Positions 34,910 through 46,167 of a DNA stretch of 64,000 nt are shown piece by piece (positions within the stretch are counted from its first letter, which is position 1; each line of letters opens with the position of its first letter). Below the pieces are notes generated by a model. That model was not told the origin of the DNA. It worked only from the letters and a program-made list of their open reading frames with translations, and searched no databases. The stretch is from Jeotgalibacillus haloalkalitolerans (lineage in GTDB: Bacteria > Bacillota > Bacilli > Bacillales > Jeotgalibacillaceae): contig NZ_JAXQNN010000002.1 of the NCBI RefSeq assembly GCF_034427455.1, positions 310,001 through 374,000 on the forward strand. The letters are read 5' to 3'. A program made the position numbers and the translations under genes.

Positions 34910-35971
34910 TTAAGAGCTTCTATTCACATGACTGAACTGCTCATTCGTATCCACTTCTCCAAATATTTTTGTAACAGGATATCTTTCACCGGAGAGCCAG
35001 TCTTTGAAGTTAATTTCAAGCGGCACTGCATTTTCTCCCGCACCAAAAAGTACTTTCATGTGAATAGGATCATATACCACAGTATGAATGGTTCCGGACC
35101 AGCTTCCATAATTCTTTTTAAAGATCCTATAGGCAGGATCGTTGAAACGATAAAAAGCTTCCAGCGGAGTCTCTGCTTGTCCTGACTGGTCAAAAATAGA
35201 TTGAAGTCTTGTTTTGGATTCTGTCAGCTGGTAGCGGTTTTCATTCAGCTTTTCAGGTGTTTCAAAGTGATTTGTGCATGCGTAATCATTTGACTGCTGC
35301 CTGACAGCAACACCAAGCGCCGAAGCTTCCACAACCGCCCGATTACCTGAAGCATCATACAGCGTATAGTTAAAAGCGTGACGGTGCGGAATTTTTTTCA
35401 GCATCTCAACCGCTTCATCCGTTGAGCTGCAGCTATCAAGTAAGAATCGTGCAATAACCGAGCAGGTGAATCCTTCTCCCGGGTTTTTTCTGTTCACAAA
35501 ATGAAAACCGACGCATAGTCCTTTTTCATTCATTCCATCAATTCGGCCGATCATTCTGCCTGCTACACCGATTGAAGCGTATCCGGTTTCAGGCTGCCAG
35601 ATCATCAGTCTGCCCTCATATGTTTTCGGATGGTAATCATAATTTCTTGCGAAGTATCCGTCTTTCATTAAGACAGAGCACCCCGATTTGATCCAGTCCT
35701 GCTGCCACCCTGAATATTCATGGACCACTTCTTCAAAACCCCAATTCAGTTTTGTACTCAAGCCCTGAAGTTCATCCCACAGTCCTGGCGCAAAATGCTT
35801 GATATGATGCTCAGCTTTATTCATATCAAGATGATAGGATTTTTTTGATTTTGCTCTTCTTTTCAGGTGAGTCTGATAAAGCGGTGTTTCACGGAATAAT
35901 TTGCCGGCTGTCTGTCCCAGCTGAAAATAAGATCCCTTTCCCTTAATGACGTCTATATGAAATCGTTGCAT
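34910..35971 (-). CDS. C45-type linear amide C-N hydrolase / acyltransferase-like protein
   Basis: 353 residues of the acyl-CoA:6-aminopenicillanate acyltransferase (peptidase C45) fold. The probable autocatalytic nucleophile is Cys98 in SGCSVL, followed by DGYFARNYDYH, GMNEKGLCVGFHFVN and YACTNHF. Such Ntn-hydrolases mature by cleavage before the Cys. The natural substrate is unknown; an amide or acyl-amino acid is likely. AAAGGA nine bases before ATG 35971 selects this start over the longer open stretch to 36034. Confidence 0.83.
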   Translation of the reverse strand: MQRFHIDVIKGKGSYFQLGQTAGKLFRETPLYQTHLKRRAKSKKSYHLDMNKAEHHIKHFAPGLWDELQGLSTKLNWGFEEVVHEYSGWQQDWIKSGCSVLMKDGYFARNYDYHPKTYEGRLMIWQPETGYASIGVAGRMIGRIDGMNEKGLCVGFHFVNRKNPGEGFTCSVIARFLLDSCSSTDEAVEMLKKIPHRHAFNYTLYDASGNRAVVEASALGVAVRQQSNDYACTNHFETPEKLNENRYQLTESKTRLQSIFDQSGQAETPLEAFYRFNDPAYRIFKKNYGSWSGTIHTVVYDPIHMKVLFGAGENAVPLEINFKDWLSGERYPVTKIFGEVDTNEQFSHVNRSS

Positions 35972-36158
35972 GCGACCATATCCTTTTAGCTCCATTATGG
36001 ACCAGGACAAAAGCTCTTTCCAGTTTGAAGACACAAATATAACAATTAGATAACATCCCGGGATAGGTGTTGAAGATCAATATCGTTCATCGTATAATGA
36101 CGTTAATGGAAAGTTTAGAATATTCCATTAACACAATCACTAAGGAGGGTTCTATCCA

Positions 36159-36293
36159 TTGAAAATCTTAAGTAATGAACAATTGTTATCTGCTTACAGA
36201 GATGCTGAGAAACATGGAGAACACGATACACAGGTGATTTTAAAGAAGGAAATTCAAAAAAGAGGTATACACGCCGGCAGACATCGGAAATAA
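36159..36293 (+). CDS. sda: Sda-like sporulation histidine-kinase inhibitor (44 aa)
   Basis: Starts at TTG 36159 with AAGGAGG upstream. MKILSNEQLLSAYRDAEKHG... ILKKEIQKRG follows the helical-hairpin pattern of recalled B. subtilis Sda (KLSDELLIESYFKA ... FIELIENEIKRR). Sda binds the sporulation kinase KinA and blocks Spo0A activation when replication is perturbed. The last residues here are basic (HAGRHRK). A terminator follows seven bases after the stop. Confidence 0.78.
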   Translation: MKILSNEQLLSAYRDAEKHGEHDTQVILKKEIQKRGIHAGRHRK

Positions 36294-36300
36294 TGATGAA

Positions 36301-36332
36301 AGAACACGCAGTGCAGTCTGCGTGTTCTTTTT
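36301..36332 (+). terminator. terminator after sda
   Basis: Stem AGAACACGCAG / CTGCGTGTTCT with TGCAGT loop, five T after. Confidence 0.9.
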
Positions 36333-36350
36333 ATGAATAAATTTCATATG

Positions 36351-36382
36351 AAAAGGCTGAGACATTGTCCCAGCCTTTTTTT
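36351..36382 (-). terminator. terminator of odhAB
   Basis: Stem AAAAGGCTGAGAC / GTCCCAGCCTTTT (one mismatch) with ATT loop; T-run on the minus strand, just past the odhB stop. Confidence 0.85.
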
Positions 36383-36385
36383 GAA

Positions 36386-37642
36386 TTAACCTTCCAATAA
36401 CAGATCTTCAGGATTTTCCAGAAGTTCTTTTACCATCTTCAAGAATCCAACTGCTTCTTTACCATCGATAATACGGTGGTCATAAGACATCGCAATATAC
36501 ATCATCGGACGGTTTTCGCTTCTTTCAGCATCAATTGCAACTGGACGAAGCTGGATTGTGTGCATCCCCAGAATACCAACCTGTGGTCCATTCAAAATCG
36601 GTGTTGATAGCAGTGAACCGAAGACTCCACCATTTGTGATTGTGAATGATCCACCCTGAAGGTCGCTCAGCTGAAGCTTCTTGTTCTTTGCTTTTTCTGC
36701 AAGATTCACAATTTCCTGTTCAATCTCAGCAAAGTTCTTACGGTCACAGTCACGGACGATTGGAACAACAAGCCCGTCATCAGTTGATACCGCTACACCA
36801 ACATCATAGTAATGCTTCAGAACGATTTCATCGCCATCGATTTCTGCATTAACATATGGATACTTCTTAAGTGCTGCAACAACAGCTTTAGTGAAGAATG
36901 ACATGAAGCCGAGACGTACATCATGCGTTTCATGGAACTTATCTTTTTTACGCTTTCTAAGATCCATCACGTTCGTCATATCAATTTCATTAAACGTTGT
37001 CAGCATCGCAGCAGTCTGTTGAACTTCAACAAGACGGTTAGCAATCGTCTGACGGCGGCGTGACATCTTTTCTCTCGTTACAGGCTTGCCATCATCTTTT
37101 TTCGCAGCAGGTGTTTCCTGTTTCTTAGGAGCAGCCTCCTGTTTCTTTTCCTGCTTAGCTGTTGAACTGTGTGCTTCTACATCCTGCTTTCTTACACGGC
37201 CCATTGGATCCTGAGTAGAGATCTCAGACAGATCAATCCCTTTTTCTCTTGCCAGCTTACGTGCTGCAGGTGAAGCGATTGTACGTTCTTTCTTTTCAGA
37301 AGACTCCTGCTTTTCAGGCTGCTTATCAGAAGCTTCTTCAGTTTTTTCTTCAGTTTCAGGTGCTTTTTCTTCTGACTTTTCTTCAGAAGAACTGCTGCCT
37401 CCGCCTTCACCAGCTTCAACAATCGCAATCACCTGACCAACTTCAACTGTATCGCCTTCTTCAGCTTTCAGTTCCTTGATCACGCCTGCTTCTTCTGAAA
37501 TGACTTCAACGTTTACTTTGTCAGTTTCAAGTTCAACGATATATTCGCCTTTTTCTACTTCATCACCAGGCTGCTTTAACCATTGTGCAATGGTACCTTC
37601 TGTAATTGATTCTGCTAATTCTGGAACTTTAATTTCTGCCAC
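36386..37642 (-). CDS. odhB: dihydrolipoyllysine succinyltransferase (2-oxoglutarate dehydrogenase E2)
   Basis: 418 residues: N-terminal lipoyl domain with Lys42 in [11 protein letters not shown], a Glu/Lys/Ser-rich linker, an E1/E3-binding domain ([19 protein letters not shown], about 122-155), a second linker, and a catalytic domain ending with SYDHRIIDG (His389, Asp393). Transfers succinyl to CoA in the TCA cycle. GTG start after GAGGAGGAA. Second gene of odhA-odhB, 20 bases after odhA. The E3 subunit is not nearby. Confidence 0.96.
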   Translation of the reverse strand: MAEIKVPELAESITEGTIAQWLKQPGDEVEKGEYIVELETDKVNVEVISEEAGVIKELKAEEGDTVEVGQVIAIVEAGEGGGSSSSEEKSEEKAPETEEKTEEASDKQPEKQESSEKKERTIASPAARKLAREKGIDLSEISTQDPMGRVRKQDVEAHSSTAKQEKKQEAAPKKQETPAAKKDDGKPVTREKMSRRRQTIANRLVEVQQTAAMLTTFNEIDMTNVMDLRKRKKDKFHETHDVRLGFMSFFTKAVVAALKKYPYVNAEIDGDEIVLKHYYDVGVAVSTDDGLVVPIVRDCDRKNFAEIEQEIVNLAEKAKNKKLQLSDLQGGSFTITNGGVFGSLLSTPILNGPQVGILGMHTIQLRPVAIDAERSENRPMMYIAMSYDHRIIDGKEAVGFLKMVKELLENPEDLLLEG

Positions 37643-37662
37643 TGTGTCTTCCTCCTCTATTC

Positions 37663-40476
37663 TTACCCTTTAACTACTGATTTTTCTAGAATACGCTGCT
37701 GTTCTTTTTTGTGTACTGTCGGATCACCTTCAGCAGGACTGCTGCGGCGTCGTCTGCCAATATAAGATACTTCAGATCCTTCTGGTGAAAGTTCTTTCAG
37801 GCGAGGCTCTACAAACGTCCATGCACCCATATTTTTTGGTTCTTCCTGTACCCAGACAATTTCTTTTAAGTTCTTATAACGGCTGAAAACTTCCTTTAGC
37901 TGTTCCATCGGGAATGGATAGAGTTCTTCAACACGAACCAGATGTAGCCAGTCGTTATTTTCTTCTTTTTCTGCTCTTTCAATCAGATCAATACCAACTT
38001 TACCGGATGAAAGAACTATTCTTTCAACAGCATCTTCATTTTTACCAAGTGAAGGATGCTCAAGGATTGGCGAGAAGCCGCCTTCAGCAAGCTCATCAAC
38101 ACCGCGTGAGACAACAGGATGTCTTAATAGACTCTTAGGTGTCATGATCACAAGCGGACGAACCTCTTCTTTTTTCAGAATTGCTGCCTGTCTTCTTAAG
38201 ATATGGAAGTACTGTGCAGAGCTTGTCAGATTCGCAACTGTCCAGTTGTTTTCAGCTGCCAGTGTCAAGAATCTTTCCATTCTTCCGGAAGAGTGTTCAG
38301 GTCCCTGACCTTCATACCCGTGTGGTAGAAGCATCACAAGTCCTGATTTCTGTCCCCACTTTGCACGGCTTGATGAAACAAACTGATCAAACATGACCTG
38401 TGCCATATTAGCAAAATCCCCGTACTGCGCTTCCCATAGTACAAGTGTTTCTTTAGAGAAAACGTTGTATCCATATTCAAAACCGACAACAGCAGCTTCT
38501 GTTAATGGGCTGTTGTATACGCAGAATGAAGCGTTTGCATCTGAAATATGGTGCAGTGGTGTGTGCTCTTCACCTGTTTTTTCATCATGCAGCACAAGGT
38601 GTCTGTGAGCGAAGGTACCACGCTGAGAGTCCTGTCCGCTCAAACGGATCGGCGTGCCATCCTGAATGATGCTGCCGAAAGCCAGCGTTTCAGCATGAGC
38701 CCAGTCAACTTTTCCGTCTTTTTCAAATGGGTCATTTCTTCTTTGAAGTATTTTTTCAAGCTTTTTGAAAACATTAAAGCCTTCCGGGAAATTCAATAGA
38801 TCCTCGTTCAGCTTTTTCAGTCTGTCATAGTCCACTGAAGTAGAAATATCATAAAGCATAGACTGAACATCTTCAGGTGGATTCATATCTGTATCCGGAT
38901 CCTTTTCAGATTTCGGAACAGTATCATATGCCTTTTGAAGCTTCGACATATTTTCTTCAATCAGCTTTTCAGCCTCTTCTTCAGAAAGGGTCTGATTGTT
39001 AATAAGCTTGCTCTGATACAATTTACGGACATTATCATGCTTTTTAATATACTGATATAAATCAGGATTTGTCACCATTGGTTCATCCATTTCGTTATGA
39101 CCGAAACGTCTGTAACCAATCAGGTCAATGACAAAGTCTTTGCCAAATTCCGCTCTGTACTCGCTCGCCATAATGGCAGCTGCAAGACAGGCCTCGGGAT
39201 CATCTGCATTTACGTGCAGGATCGGTACTTCAAATCCTTTTGCAGTATCTGAAGCATACTTGGTAGAACGGGAATCAAATGATTCTGTTGTGAATCCGAT
39301 CATATTATTCGCAATGATATGAATCGATCCGCCTGTATGATAGCCTCTCAGCTGACTCATATTCAGTGTTTCTGCAACAACTCCCTGTCCAGGAAACGCT
39401 GCATCACCGTGAATCATGATCGCTAATGAAGACTCTTTTTCAAGTTCAGGAATTCCTGCACTTGTTCTTGTTTCCTGAGCAGCTCTTGTATAGCCTGCTA
39501 CGATCGGGCTGACTACTTCAAGGTGACTCGGGTTATTTGCAAGTGTTACACGTGTTTTTGCTTTATCCTTGCTGACGTTCCGGTCAGCGCCAAGGTGGTA
39601 TTTTACATCCCCGGTCCATCCATATGTAATACCAGTTGAACCCTCTGAAGGAATAAGATCTTTACTTGGTGCGTGCTGGAATTCTGCAAAAATCATTTCA
39701 TATGGCTTCTCAAGCACATGTGCCAGTACATTCAGACGTCCACGGTGTGCCATACCGATATTAATTGAAGAAGCACCTTTCTCTACTGTAGACTGAATAA
39801 TTTCATCGAGAAGTGGGACCATTGTGTCGAGACCTTCGATTGAAAACCGTTTTTGACCGACAAATGTTTTGTGGACAAAGTTTTCAAATCCTTCGACCTG
39901 AACTAGCCGCTTTAAAATGCTCTTTTTCTTTTCGTCTTCGATTTTTGCATCCAGAGAACCGGATTCAATGTAATTCTTCAGCCATTTCTTTTCTTTTCTG
40001 TCATGGACATGTGAATATTCAAAAGCAATTGTCTTTGTATACATTTTTCTCAAATATTCAATGGCCTCATATCCATTCGTTACTTCATCAGTTGAGTTTT
40101 CAATCAGAACGTCTACCGGAATTTTCTCTAAATCTTCCTTTGTCAGGTTATAGCTTTCCAGTTCAATTCGCTCTGTATCTTTTTCTTTGTCATGAAGCGG
40201 ATTAATGTCAGCTGCAAGGTGCCCGTATGAGCGGATCCCTTCTGCGAGCTGAACTGCAGCAATTACTTTACTGTAATCTGTGCCTTCAATCGCTACTTCT
40301 GTCTGCTTTGACTTCTCTTTATACGGAGAGCCATTCTCTTTGAAAAATTGCTGTAATTCTTCATCAACAAGAGATGGATCTTCCTGATAAAGATCGTACA
40401 TTTCCATCATGTAACCCAGGTTAGGGCCGGAAAAAGTGTATGATGATGGATCCTGCTGCTCCGACTGTTTTCTCAT
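37663..40476 (-). CDS. odhA: 2-oxoglutarate dehydrogenase E1 component
   Basis: 937 residues. N-terminal [14 protein letters not shown] segment, thiamine diphosphate domain with [36 protein letters not shown] and NNMIGFTT, pyrimidine domain [14 protein letters not shown] and a C-terminal regulatory domain ending in [15 protein letters not shown]. Decarboxylates 2-oxoglutarate and succinylates the E2 lipoyl group. TTGGAGG eight bases upstream selects ATG 40476; the frame is open to TTG 40503 without a ribosome site. Confidence 0.96.
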   Translation of the reverse strand: MRKQSEQQDPSSYTFSGPNLGYMMEMYDLYQEDPSLVDEELQQFFKENGSPYKEKSKQTEVAIEGTDYSKVIAAVQLAEGIRSYGHLAADINPLHDKEKDTERIELESYNLTKEDLEKIPVDVLIENSTDEVTNGYEAIEYLRKMYTKTIAFEYSHVHDRKEKKWLKNYIESGSLDAKIEDEKKKSILKRLVQVEGFENFVHKTFVGQKRFSIEGLDTMVPLLDEIIQSTVEKGASSINIGMAHRGRLNVLAHVLEKPYEMIFAEFQHAPSKDLIPSEGSTGITYGWTGDVKYHLGADRNVSKDKAKTRVTLANNPSHLEVVSPIVAGYTRAAQETRTSAGIPELEKESSLAIMIHGDAAFPGQGVVAETLNMSQLRGYHTGGSIHIIANNMIGFTTESFDSRSTKYASDTAKGFEVPILHVNADDPEACLAAAIMASEYRAEFGKDFVIDLIGYRRFGHNEMDEPMVTNPDLYQYIKKHDNVRKLYQSKLINNQTLSEEEAEKLIEENMSKLQKAYDTVPKSEKDPDTDMNPPEDVQSMLYDISTSVDYDRLKKLNEDLLNFPEGFNVFKKLEKILQRRNDPFEKDGKVDWAHAETLAFGSIIQDGTPIRLSGQDSQRGTFAHRHLVLHDEKTGEEHTPLHHISDANASFCVYNSPLTEAAVVGFEYGYNVFSKETLVLWEAQYGDFANMAQVMFDQFVSSSRAKWGQKSGLVMLLPHGYEGQGPEHSSGRMERFLTLAAENNWTVANLTSSAQYFHILRRQAAILKKEEVRPLVIMTPKSLLRHPVVSRGVDELAEGGFSPILEHPSLGKNEDAVERIVLSSGKVGIDLIERAEKEENNDWLHLVRVEELYPFPMEQLKEVFSRYKNLKEIVWVQEEPKNMGAWTFVEPRLKELSPEGSEVSYIGRRRRSSPAEGDPTVHKKEQQRILEKSVVKG

Positions 40477-40558
40477 TTTGAAAACCTCCAACGTATTGGA
40501 CAAATCACCTTAAACATCGCAAGGGAATTTGCTATGTAAATATAGTAATAATAGAGAG

Positions 40559-40614
40559 CTAAAACGCTTACAGAGCCATTTTATCACTGTAAAGGAACGA
40601 GATAAAGCGTTTCG
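40559..40614 (-). promoter_or_regulatory. two cre-like boxes upstream of odhA
   Basis: Minus-strand TGTAAGCGTTTTAG (40572-40559) and an AAACGCTTTAT core (40613-40603) resemble the CcpA box TGWNANCGNTNWCA with one or two mismatches each. odhAB is reported as catabolite-controlled in B. subtilis. The sites match imperfectly. The remaining bases of this 200-base gap show no gene. Confidence 0.35.
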
Positions 40615-40676
40615 ATCGATTTTTTCAAAATTTTATACGATAAAAAAGTGAATAGAAATTCAGTATCGAACCGCTT

Positions 40677-42077
40677 TTATCCCTGCTTTGCAGTATTTAG
40701 ATGGATCGTAATGACAGTATGACCCGGTTCACTCTGAATGTTGATCTCAGCTCTGTATAAGTCAAGCAGTCTTTTTGCAATGGATAAACCAAGGCCATTC
40801 CCACCCATTTCACGGCTTCTGGACTTCTCGACTCTGTAAAACCGGTCAAAAATAAATGGCAGATTTTCTTTTGGAATCCCTTCCCCGAAATCCTCCACTT
40901 TTATTTCATAGGATGAAGACAGATTTGACCCTGTAATCAGAACCTTCTGGTCATCCGGAGAATATTTAATTGCATTTTCAATTAAAATGATCAGGACCTG
41001 TTCCAAGTGCCCGGCACCTATTATTGCCATTCCGACTTCTGCTTTAATCTCTAATTCCCGATCTTTGTGCAGCGATTGCATTTTATTAACAGTATTCATC
41101 AGAATTTTACTGCAATCAGCTGGCTGTAGATCTTCTGTACGCATTTCACGATCCGCTCTTGAAAGCATTAGCAGATCGGCAACCAGTTTTTTCATCCGGT
41201 TAATCTCCTGCAAAGATATATCCAGTGATTCTTCTAACACATCTGGGTCTTTCTTTCCCCATCTCTGAATCAGATTCAGATGACCTTCAATAATTTGGAT
41301 AGGCGTTCTCATTTCATGTGAAGCGTCCTCAGTGAACTGCTTCTGCTTTGCAAAGTTTTTCTCAAGCTCTGTCATCAGGTCATTAAAGATTTCGATTAAT
41401 CCGCCTACTTCATCCTGGTGCTCCGGTTCAGGGAGCTGATGCTGAAAACCTTCCTGCTGTGTTTTTTTCATTGTCTGTCCCAGCTGTATAACAGGCTTTA
41501 TAAATGTGCCTGATAAAATATACGCAGCAAATGAGCTGAATAATAAAGCGGCGATTAGCAGAATCAATGAGAGGAAGATCATATAATTCAGCTGTGCTGT
41601 ATAGGCATTTAAAGGATGAATGATTTCAATATACCCGTTAAAGCCGTTGGAATTCACCGGGGTCCGTCCGACAAGAATGGAAGCGCCATTTACCCGTGTT
41701 CTCTCAATTTCAGTATCTTCAACCCTTTTAAACGGGACAGAATAATTACTTGGAGACCGTTGAATCTGATAGATCTCATACCCATCTTCATTATAAAAAT
41801 GAATGATTTGTCCCCGTTCGTAGATTTGTTCTGCCAGTTCCCTGCCTTCGTTAATATCATTGATTGTCACGAGCGGATTACGATTCTCATAGAAGTCTTC
41901 GAGATCCGTTAACACCTCAGAAAGTGTATTTCTCTCTTCCTGGATCATCCACTGACTCATTGCAATGATTAGAATGACGCTGAAGGCAGTAAAAGCAAGA
42001 AATATTGTGGCAGAGGCTGACAGCATCCACTTCCACCGGATCGATAATGTATTCCATTTACTTTTTAATCGATTCAT
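40677..42077 (-). CDS. arlS: sensor histidine kinase, ArlS type
   Basis: 466 residues: membrane helix (about 17-41), extracellular sensor of about 120 residues, second helix (about 165-188), HAMP, HisKA with phospho-acceptor His254 in [20 protein letters not shown], and an ATPase domain with N-box and [13 protein letters not shown]. ArlS-type kinases (YkoH in B. subtilis) respond to envelope stress, manganese and autolysis signals. Overlaps arlR by four bases. Its place directly before odhAB matches the S. aureus arlRS-odhAB order as I recall it. Confidence 0.88.
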   Translation of the reverse strand: MNRLKSKWNTLSIRWKWMLSASATIFLAFTAFSVILIIAMSQWMIQEERNTLSEVLTDLEDFYENRNPLVTINDINEGRELAEQIYERGQIIHFYNEDGYEIYQIQRSPSNYSVPFKRVEDTEIERTRVNGASILVGRTPVNSNGFNGYIEIIHPLNAYTAQLNYMIFLSLILLIAALLFSSFAAYILSGTFIKPVIQLGQTMKKTQQEGFQHQLPEPEHQDEVGGLIEIFNDLMTELEKNFAKQKQFTEDASHEMRTPIQIIEGHLNLIQRWGKKDPDVLEESLDISLQEINRMKKLVADLLMLSRADREMRTEDLQPADCSKILMNTVNKMQSLHKDRELEIKAEVGMAIIGAGHLEQVLIILIENAIKYSPDDQKVLITGSNLSSSYEIKVEDFGEGIPKENLPFIFDRFYRVEKSRSREMGGNGLGLSIAKRLLDLYRAEINIQSEPGHTVITIHLNTAKQG

Positions 42078-42745
42078 GACCTGATCACATACCCTGTCCC
42101 GCGGACTGTTTCAATATAGGCTGAAGGCTGTTCCGGGTCGATTTTATTGCGTAAATGTCTGATATAAACATCTACAACATTCGTTTCAGCATCTGCATCA
42201 TAACCCCAGACTTTTTCGATAATGCGGTCACGCGTAAGTACGATATCCTTGTTATCCAGGAGCATTCTTAATAAATCAAATTCTTTTTTGGTCAAAGGTA
42301 TTTCCCGTCCATCTTTTTCAACTTTATATGATTTGGTATTTAATATCAGATCTTTATGTGTAAGTGTATCCTGAGTTTCCTTACCCGTTCTTCTCATCAG
42401 CGCCCGCATTCTTGCAAGCAGTTCTTCAATGGCAAACGGTTTTACAATGTAATCATCTGCTCCGCTGTCAAGACCAGATACGCGGTCCATGACACCATCT
42501 TTTGCAGTAATCATAATAATGGGTAAGTCTCTGGACTGGCGGATTCTTCTGCAAATTTCCATTCCACTGAGTGAAGGGAGCATCAAATCCAGTAATATGA
42601 GGTTAAAGGGTTCACTTAATGCTCTGTTCAGTCCATCTCTACCGTCATGTTCTGTCATCACTTCATATCCTTCGTACTTCAACTCCAGTTCAATAAATCT
42701 GGCAAGGTTTTTCTCATCCTCTATGACCAATATTCGATTTTCCAT
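42074..42745 (-). CDS. arlR: OmpR-family response regulator, ArlR type
   Basis: 223 residues: receiver domain with acidic pocket Glu9/Asp10, phospho-acceptor Asp53 ([12 protein letters not shown]), conserved Thr (MITAKDG) and Lys (YIVKPF), then a C-terminal winged helix with [12 protein letters not shown] and [14 protein letters not shown] site before ATG 42745. Partner of the histidine kinase encoded downstream. Confidence 0.9.
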   Translation of the reverse strand: MENRILVIEDEKNLARFIELELKYEGYEVMTEHDGRDGLNRALSEPFNLILLDLMLPSLSGMEICRRIRQSRDLPIIMITAKDGVMDRVSGLDSGADDYIVKPFAIEELLARMRALMRRTGKETQDTLTHKDLILNTKSYKVEKDGREIPLTKKEFDLLRMLLDNKDIVLTRDRIIEKVWGYDADAETNVVDVYIRHLRNKIDPEQPSAYIETVRGTGYVIRS

Positions 42746-42787
42746 CCGATAGCCACCTTTTACGAGTTGATATATTCCATTCTATAA

Positions 42788-42822
42788 CAAAAACCGGTTT
42801 CCTCACAGGAAACCGGTTTTTT
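42788..42822 (-). terminator. terminator of the trp operon
   Basis: Stem AAAACCGGTTTCCT / AGGAAACCGGTTTT with CAC loop and T-run on both sides; just past the trpA stop. Confidence 0.92.
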
Positions 42823-42824
42823 AA

Positions 42825-43601
42825 TCATTTTACTGCAGCATGAATCAGGTTTTCAATATCCGTCTGCAGGTTTTTATATTGAAGGTCAACGATTTTACTT
42901 CCAACAATCACACCATCGCCATAAGAAGATACTTCTTTAACCTGTTCAGGTGTTGAAATACCGAATCCGGCAAGTACAGGTACAGAGCTGTAACTTTTCA
43001 GTCTGCTGATAAAACTCTCAAGCTTCTCGCTGATATTTGCGCGCTCACCCGTAATACCGGTGACAGAAACAGCATATAAAAACCCTTCAGATGCTTCAGC
43101 AAGCGTTTTAATTCTCTCTTCAGGGCTTGTTAGCGTGACAAGCTGAATCACCGCCAGATCTGTCTTTGAAATGAATGGCTGTATCAGTGCATTTTGTTCA
43201 TAAGGGAGGTCCGGGATAATCAGGCCGGAGACGCCTGCATCTTCAATATCCTGAAACACTTTATTTAATCCATATTTATAAAGCGGATTAATATACGTCA
43301 TTAATACGATCGGTACGGTCAGTGTTTCTTTTATGGCACTTAAAGCTTCAAGAATTTTCGATAAAGAAGCACCGTTACTTAATGCACGCTTACCTGCCTC
43401 CTGAATCACGGGACCATCAGCAGCAGGATCAGAAAAAGGGATACCGAGTTCAATGACGGTAGCGCCGCTTTGCTGTAAAAAGTGCAGCTGATCTTTTAAG
43501 TCATCAATTGAAGGATCGCCAGCCATTATATATGGAACGAATGCTTTGGCACCCTGTTCATTCACTTGTTCAATTGCCTTTTTAATCGCCATTTTCCCCA
43601 T
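42825..43601 (-). CDS. trpA: tryptophan synthase alpha subunit
   Basis: TIM-barrel lyase that splits indole-3-glycerol phosphate to indole, which is channelled to TrpB. 258 residues with FVPYIMAGDPS, catalytic Glu in VIELGIPFSDPAADGPVIQ, and GFGISTPEQV. GGAGG ten bases upstream fits ATG 43601, which overlaps the trpB stop by one base. Last gene of the operon. Confidence 0.96.
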   Translation of the reverse strand: MGKMAIKKAIEQVNEQGAKAFVPYIMAGDPSIDDLKDQLHFLQQSGATVIELGIPFSDPAADGPVIQEAGKRALSNGASLSKILEALSAIKETLTVPIVLMTYINPLYKYGLNKVFQDIEDAGVSGLIIPDLPYEQNALIQPFISKTDLAVIQLVTLTSPEERIKTLAEASEGFLYAVSVTGITGERANISEKLESFISRLKSYSSVPVLAGFGISTPEQVKEVSSYGDGVIVGSKIVDLQYKNLQTDIENLIHAAVK

Positions 43602-44800
43602 TACTTTTCATCCTCCAGCGCAGCTTTTACGGTATTTACATCTTTATCTCCACGTCCTGACAGACAGATGACAATGACCTCATCAGGGCTTCCCTGTTCT
43701 GCTCTTTTTACTGCTTCTGCAACAGCATGTGCACTTTCAAGAGCGGGAATAATTCCTTCAGTTTTTGACAGCAGCTGAAGTGCATCCAGTGCTTCCTGAT
43801 CTGTAATTGACTGATACTGTACTCTTTTTATTTCATGCAGATAACTGTGTTCAGGACCAACACCCGGATAATCAAGACCTGCTGAAATTGAATGTGCTTC
43901 CTGAATCTGTCCATCTTCATTTTGAAGAAGATACATAAGCGATCCGTGCAGAATACCGACTTCTCCTGCAGTAAGGGTAGCGGCATGCTTATTCGTATGA
44001 ATACCTGAGCCAGCTGCTTCCACACCGGTTAATTTAACATCTGTTTCATCAATAAAAGGATAGAACATTCCGATCGCGTTACTTCCTCCGCCGATACATG
44101 CGATAATTTCGTCAGGCAGACGCCCTTCTTTTTCAAGAATTTGCTTTTTCGTTTCAGATCCAATCACACTCTGGAAGTCACGTACCATTTCAGGGAATGG
44201 ATGCGGTCCGAGCACTGATCCGATAATGTAGTGGGTATCCTCTACATTGGCGACCCAGTATCTCATCGCTTCGTTGACAGCGTCTTTTAATGTACCGCTT
44301 CCCTGTGAGACTGATTCGACTCTGGCACCAAGAAGCTCCATTCTGAAAACATTCAGTTCCTGCCTTCTGATATCTTCTTCACCCATAAAAATCACACAGT
44401 CAAGGTTTAACAGTGCACATACAGTCGCAGTTGCCACACCATGCTGTCCGGCGCCGGTTTCAGCAACAATTTTACGCTTACCCATCTTCACAGCAAGCAA
44501 TGCCTGACCAATCGTATTATTAATTTTGTGAGCGCCGGTATGATTCAGGTCTTCTCTTTTGAGGTAGATCTTAGACCCGCCAATTTTTTTTGTTAAATTT
44601 TCAGCATAATAAAGCGGTGTTTCACGTCCTACATAGTCAGTCAGGTAGTGATTCAACTCATTCTGAAACGCTGGATCATCTTTTGTTTCTTTATAGGCTT
44701 TCTCAAGATCGATAACGGACTGCATCAGCGTTTCTGGTACAAATCGTCCGCCGAATTGGCCAAACTGTCCGTTCATATCCGGTTGAGTATAAGTTGTCAT
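43601..44800 (-). CDS. trpB: tryptophan synthase beta subunit
   Basis: PLP enzyme joining indole and serine. 399 residues, PLP lysine Lys92 in [20 protein letters not shown] and the phosphate loop [20 protein letters not shown] precedes ATG 44800; the open frame upstream to 44863 lies within trpF. One base separates it from the trpF stop. Confidence 0.97.
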   Translation of the reverse strand: MTTYTQPDMNGQFGQFGGRFVPETLMQSVIDLEKAYKETKDDPAFQNELNHYLTDYVGRETPLYYAENLTKKIGGSKIYLKREDLNHTGAHKINNTIGQALLAVKMGKRKIVAETGAGQHGVATATVCALLNLDCVIFMGEEDIRRQELNVFRMELLGARVESVSQGSGTLKDAVNEAMRYWVANVEDTHYIIGSVLGPHPFPEMVRDFQSVIGSETKKQILEKEGRLPDEIIACIGGGSNAIGMFYPFIDETDVKLTGVEAAGSGIHTNKHAATLTAGEVGILHGSLMYLLQNEDGQIQEAHSISAGLDYPGVGPEHSYLHEIKRVQYQSITDQEALDALQLLSKTEGIIPALESAHAVAEAVKRAEQGSPDEVIVICLSGRGDKDVNTVKAALEDEK

Positions 44801-44801
44801 G

Positions 44802-45401
44802 CTAACAGCTCCCTTTTGCTTCTCTGATAAAAGCATTGATTTTTTCGTGATCTTTATGACCATCTGTTTCTACACCGGATGAAACATCCACCCCGAGTGG
44901 AGATGTTTCTTTTATAGCTTCTGCGACATTTCCAGGCGTCAAACCACCGGCAAGTATCACTTTTGTTCCGCTGTTATTAAGAATCGACCAGTCAAATGTA
45001 TGCCCGCTTCCTCCGCGATAATCCGCACCTGGTGCATCTGCAAGAATATGGGCTACCTGATAATGCTTCATTTGATCAAGATCAGATTGATCTGAAATAC
45101 TGAATGCCTTAATGACCGGTTTTGGCATCAGGCTGCAGAACTCCGGTGATTCATCCCCGTGGAGCTGAATCATATCAAGCTTCACAGCTGAAACAGCTTC
45201 AAGGACCTCCTCAACAGAAGGGTTTACAAAAACACCAACCTTCTGAACTGAATCCGGAACATGTGCACTGATCTCTGCAGCATGATTGTAAGTGATTCTT
45301 CTTTTACTCTCTGCAAAAACAAACCCGATATAATCCGCGCCGTTTTCAACAGCGGCAGTCACATCTTCTCTATTCATTAATCCGCAAACTTTAACGAGCA
45401 T
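44802..45401 (-). CDS. trpF: phosphoribosylanthranilate isomerase
   Basis: TIM barrel performing the Amadori rearrangement. 199 residues from ATG 45401 with [11 protein letters not shown] (Cys catalytic base), [10 protein letters not shown] and [10 protein letters not shown] and DVSSGVE. The in-frame GTG at 45410 would give three more residues; the ribosome site is weak in either case, and the gene overlaps the trpC end by 11 bases, implying translational coupling. Confidence 0.94.
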   Translation of the reverse strand: MLVKVCGLMNREDVTAAVENGADYIGFVFAESKRRITYNHAAEISAHVPDSVQKVGVFVNPSVEEVLEAVSAVKLDMIQLHGDESPEFCSLMPKPVIKAFSISDQSDLDQMKHYQVAHILADAPGADYRGGSGHTFDWSILNNSGTKVILAGGLTPGNVAEAIKETSPLGVDVSSGVETDGHKDHEKINAFIREAKGSC

Positions 45402-46167
45402 ATGAATCACTCGATAATGGAACCTGTAATGATCTTAACAACTCTCCGGTATTCTGAGCTTTCATCAGTGATTCACCCACGAGTACGGCTGAAGCCCCGG
45501 TTTTTGCTGCAGTTTCAGCGTCTGCTGCCGTGAAAATGCCACTTTCACTTACAAAGGGTAAGCCCTGAGCAGTGATCACTTTTCCGAGTTCTGCACTCAC
45601 TTTAAGATCTACTTCAAAAGTTTTCAGATCCCGGTTATTGACGCCAATGATGTCAGCTTTTGCTGCTAGTGCCCGCTGAAGCTCTTCTTCGTTATGGACC
45701 TCGGTCAGAACTGACAGGTTCAGTTTTTTCGCATGCTGGTTCAGTTCATGCAGTAATTCATCTGATAAAGCCGCAACGATCAGCAGGATGATGGATGCGC
45801 CTGCATTTGCTGCTCTGTCAATCTGCTTTTTATCGATCATAAAGTCCTTACACAGCACCGGAATGCTGACCGCTTCAGCAACTGCTTTCAGGTCATCAAA
45901 AGATCCCTGAAAGAATGATTCATCTGTCAGTACAGAAATCGCAGATGCGCCGTTATCTTCATAAAGCTTCGCCTGGGTGACCGGATCCATATCAGGGTTG
46001 ATCAGCCCTTTAGAAGGCGATGCTCTCTTAATCTCAGCAATCACATTCATCTGCCTGCTTTTTTGAATATTAAACGGAAGCGGCTTAATATGGTCTGTGG
46101 CATATTCAGCCTCGTAGTATGCTAACTCTTCTTTTTTCTTTTCAATGATTTTATCAAGAATTGTCAC
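45391..46167 (-). CDS. trpC: indole-3-glycerol phosphate synthase
   Basis: TIM barrel closing the indole ring. 258 residues with VIAEIKRASPSKG, CKDFMIDKKQI, GVNNRDLKTFEVD and VSESGIF. GTG start directly after the trpD stop, with a GGTGG site. Central gene of the operon. Confidence 0.95.
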   Translation of the reverse strand: MTILDKIIEKKKEELAYYEAEYATDHIKPLPFNIQKSRQMNVIAEIKRASPSKGLINPDMDPVTQAKLYEDNGASAISVLTDESFFQGSFDDLKAVAEAVSIPVLCKDFMIDKKQIDRAANAGASIILLIVAALSDELLHELNQHAKKLNLSVLTEVHNEEELQRALAAKADIIGVNNRDLKTFEVDLKVSAELGKVITAQGLPFVSESGIFTAADAETAAKTGASAVLVGESLMKAQNTGELLRSLQVPLSSDSYAR

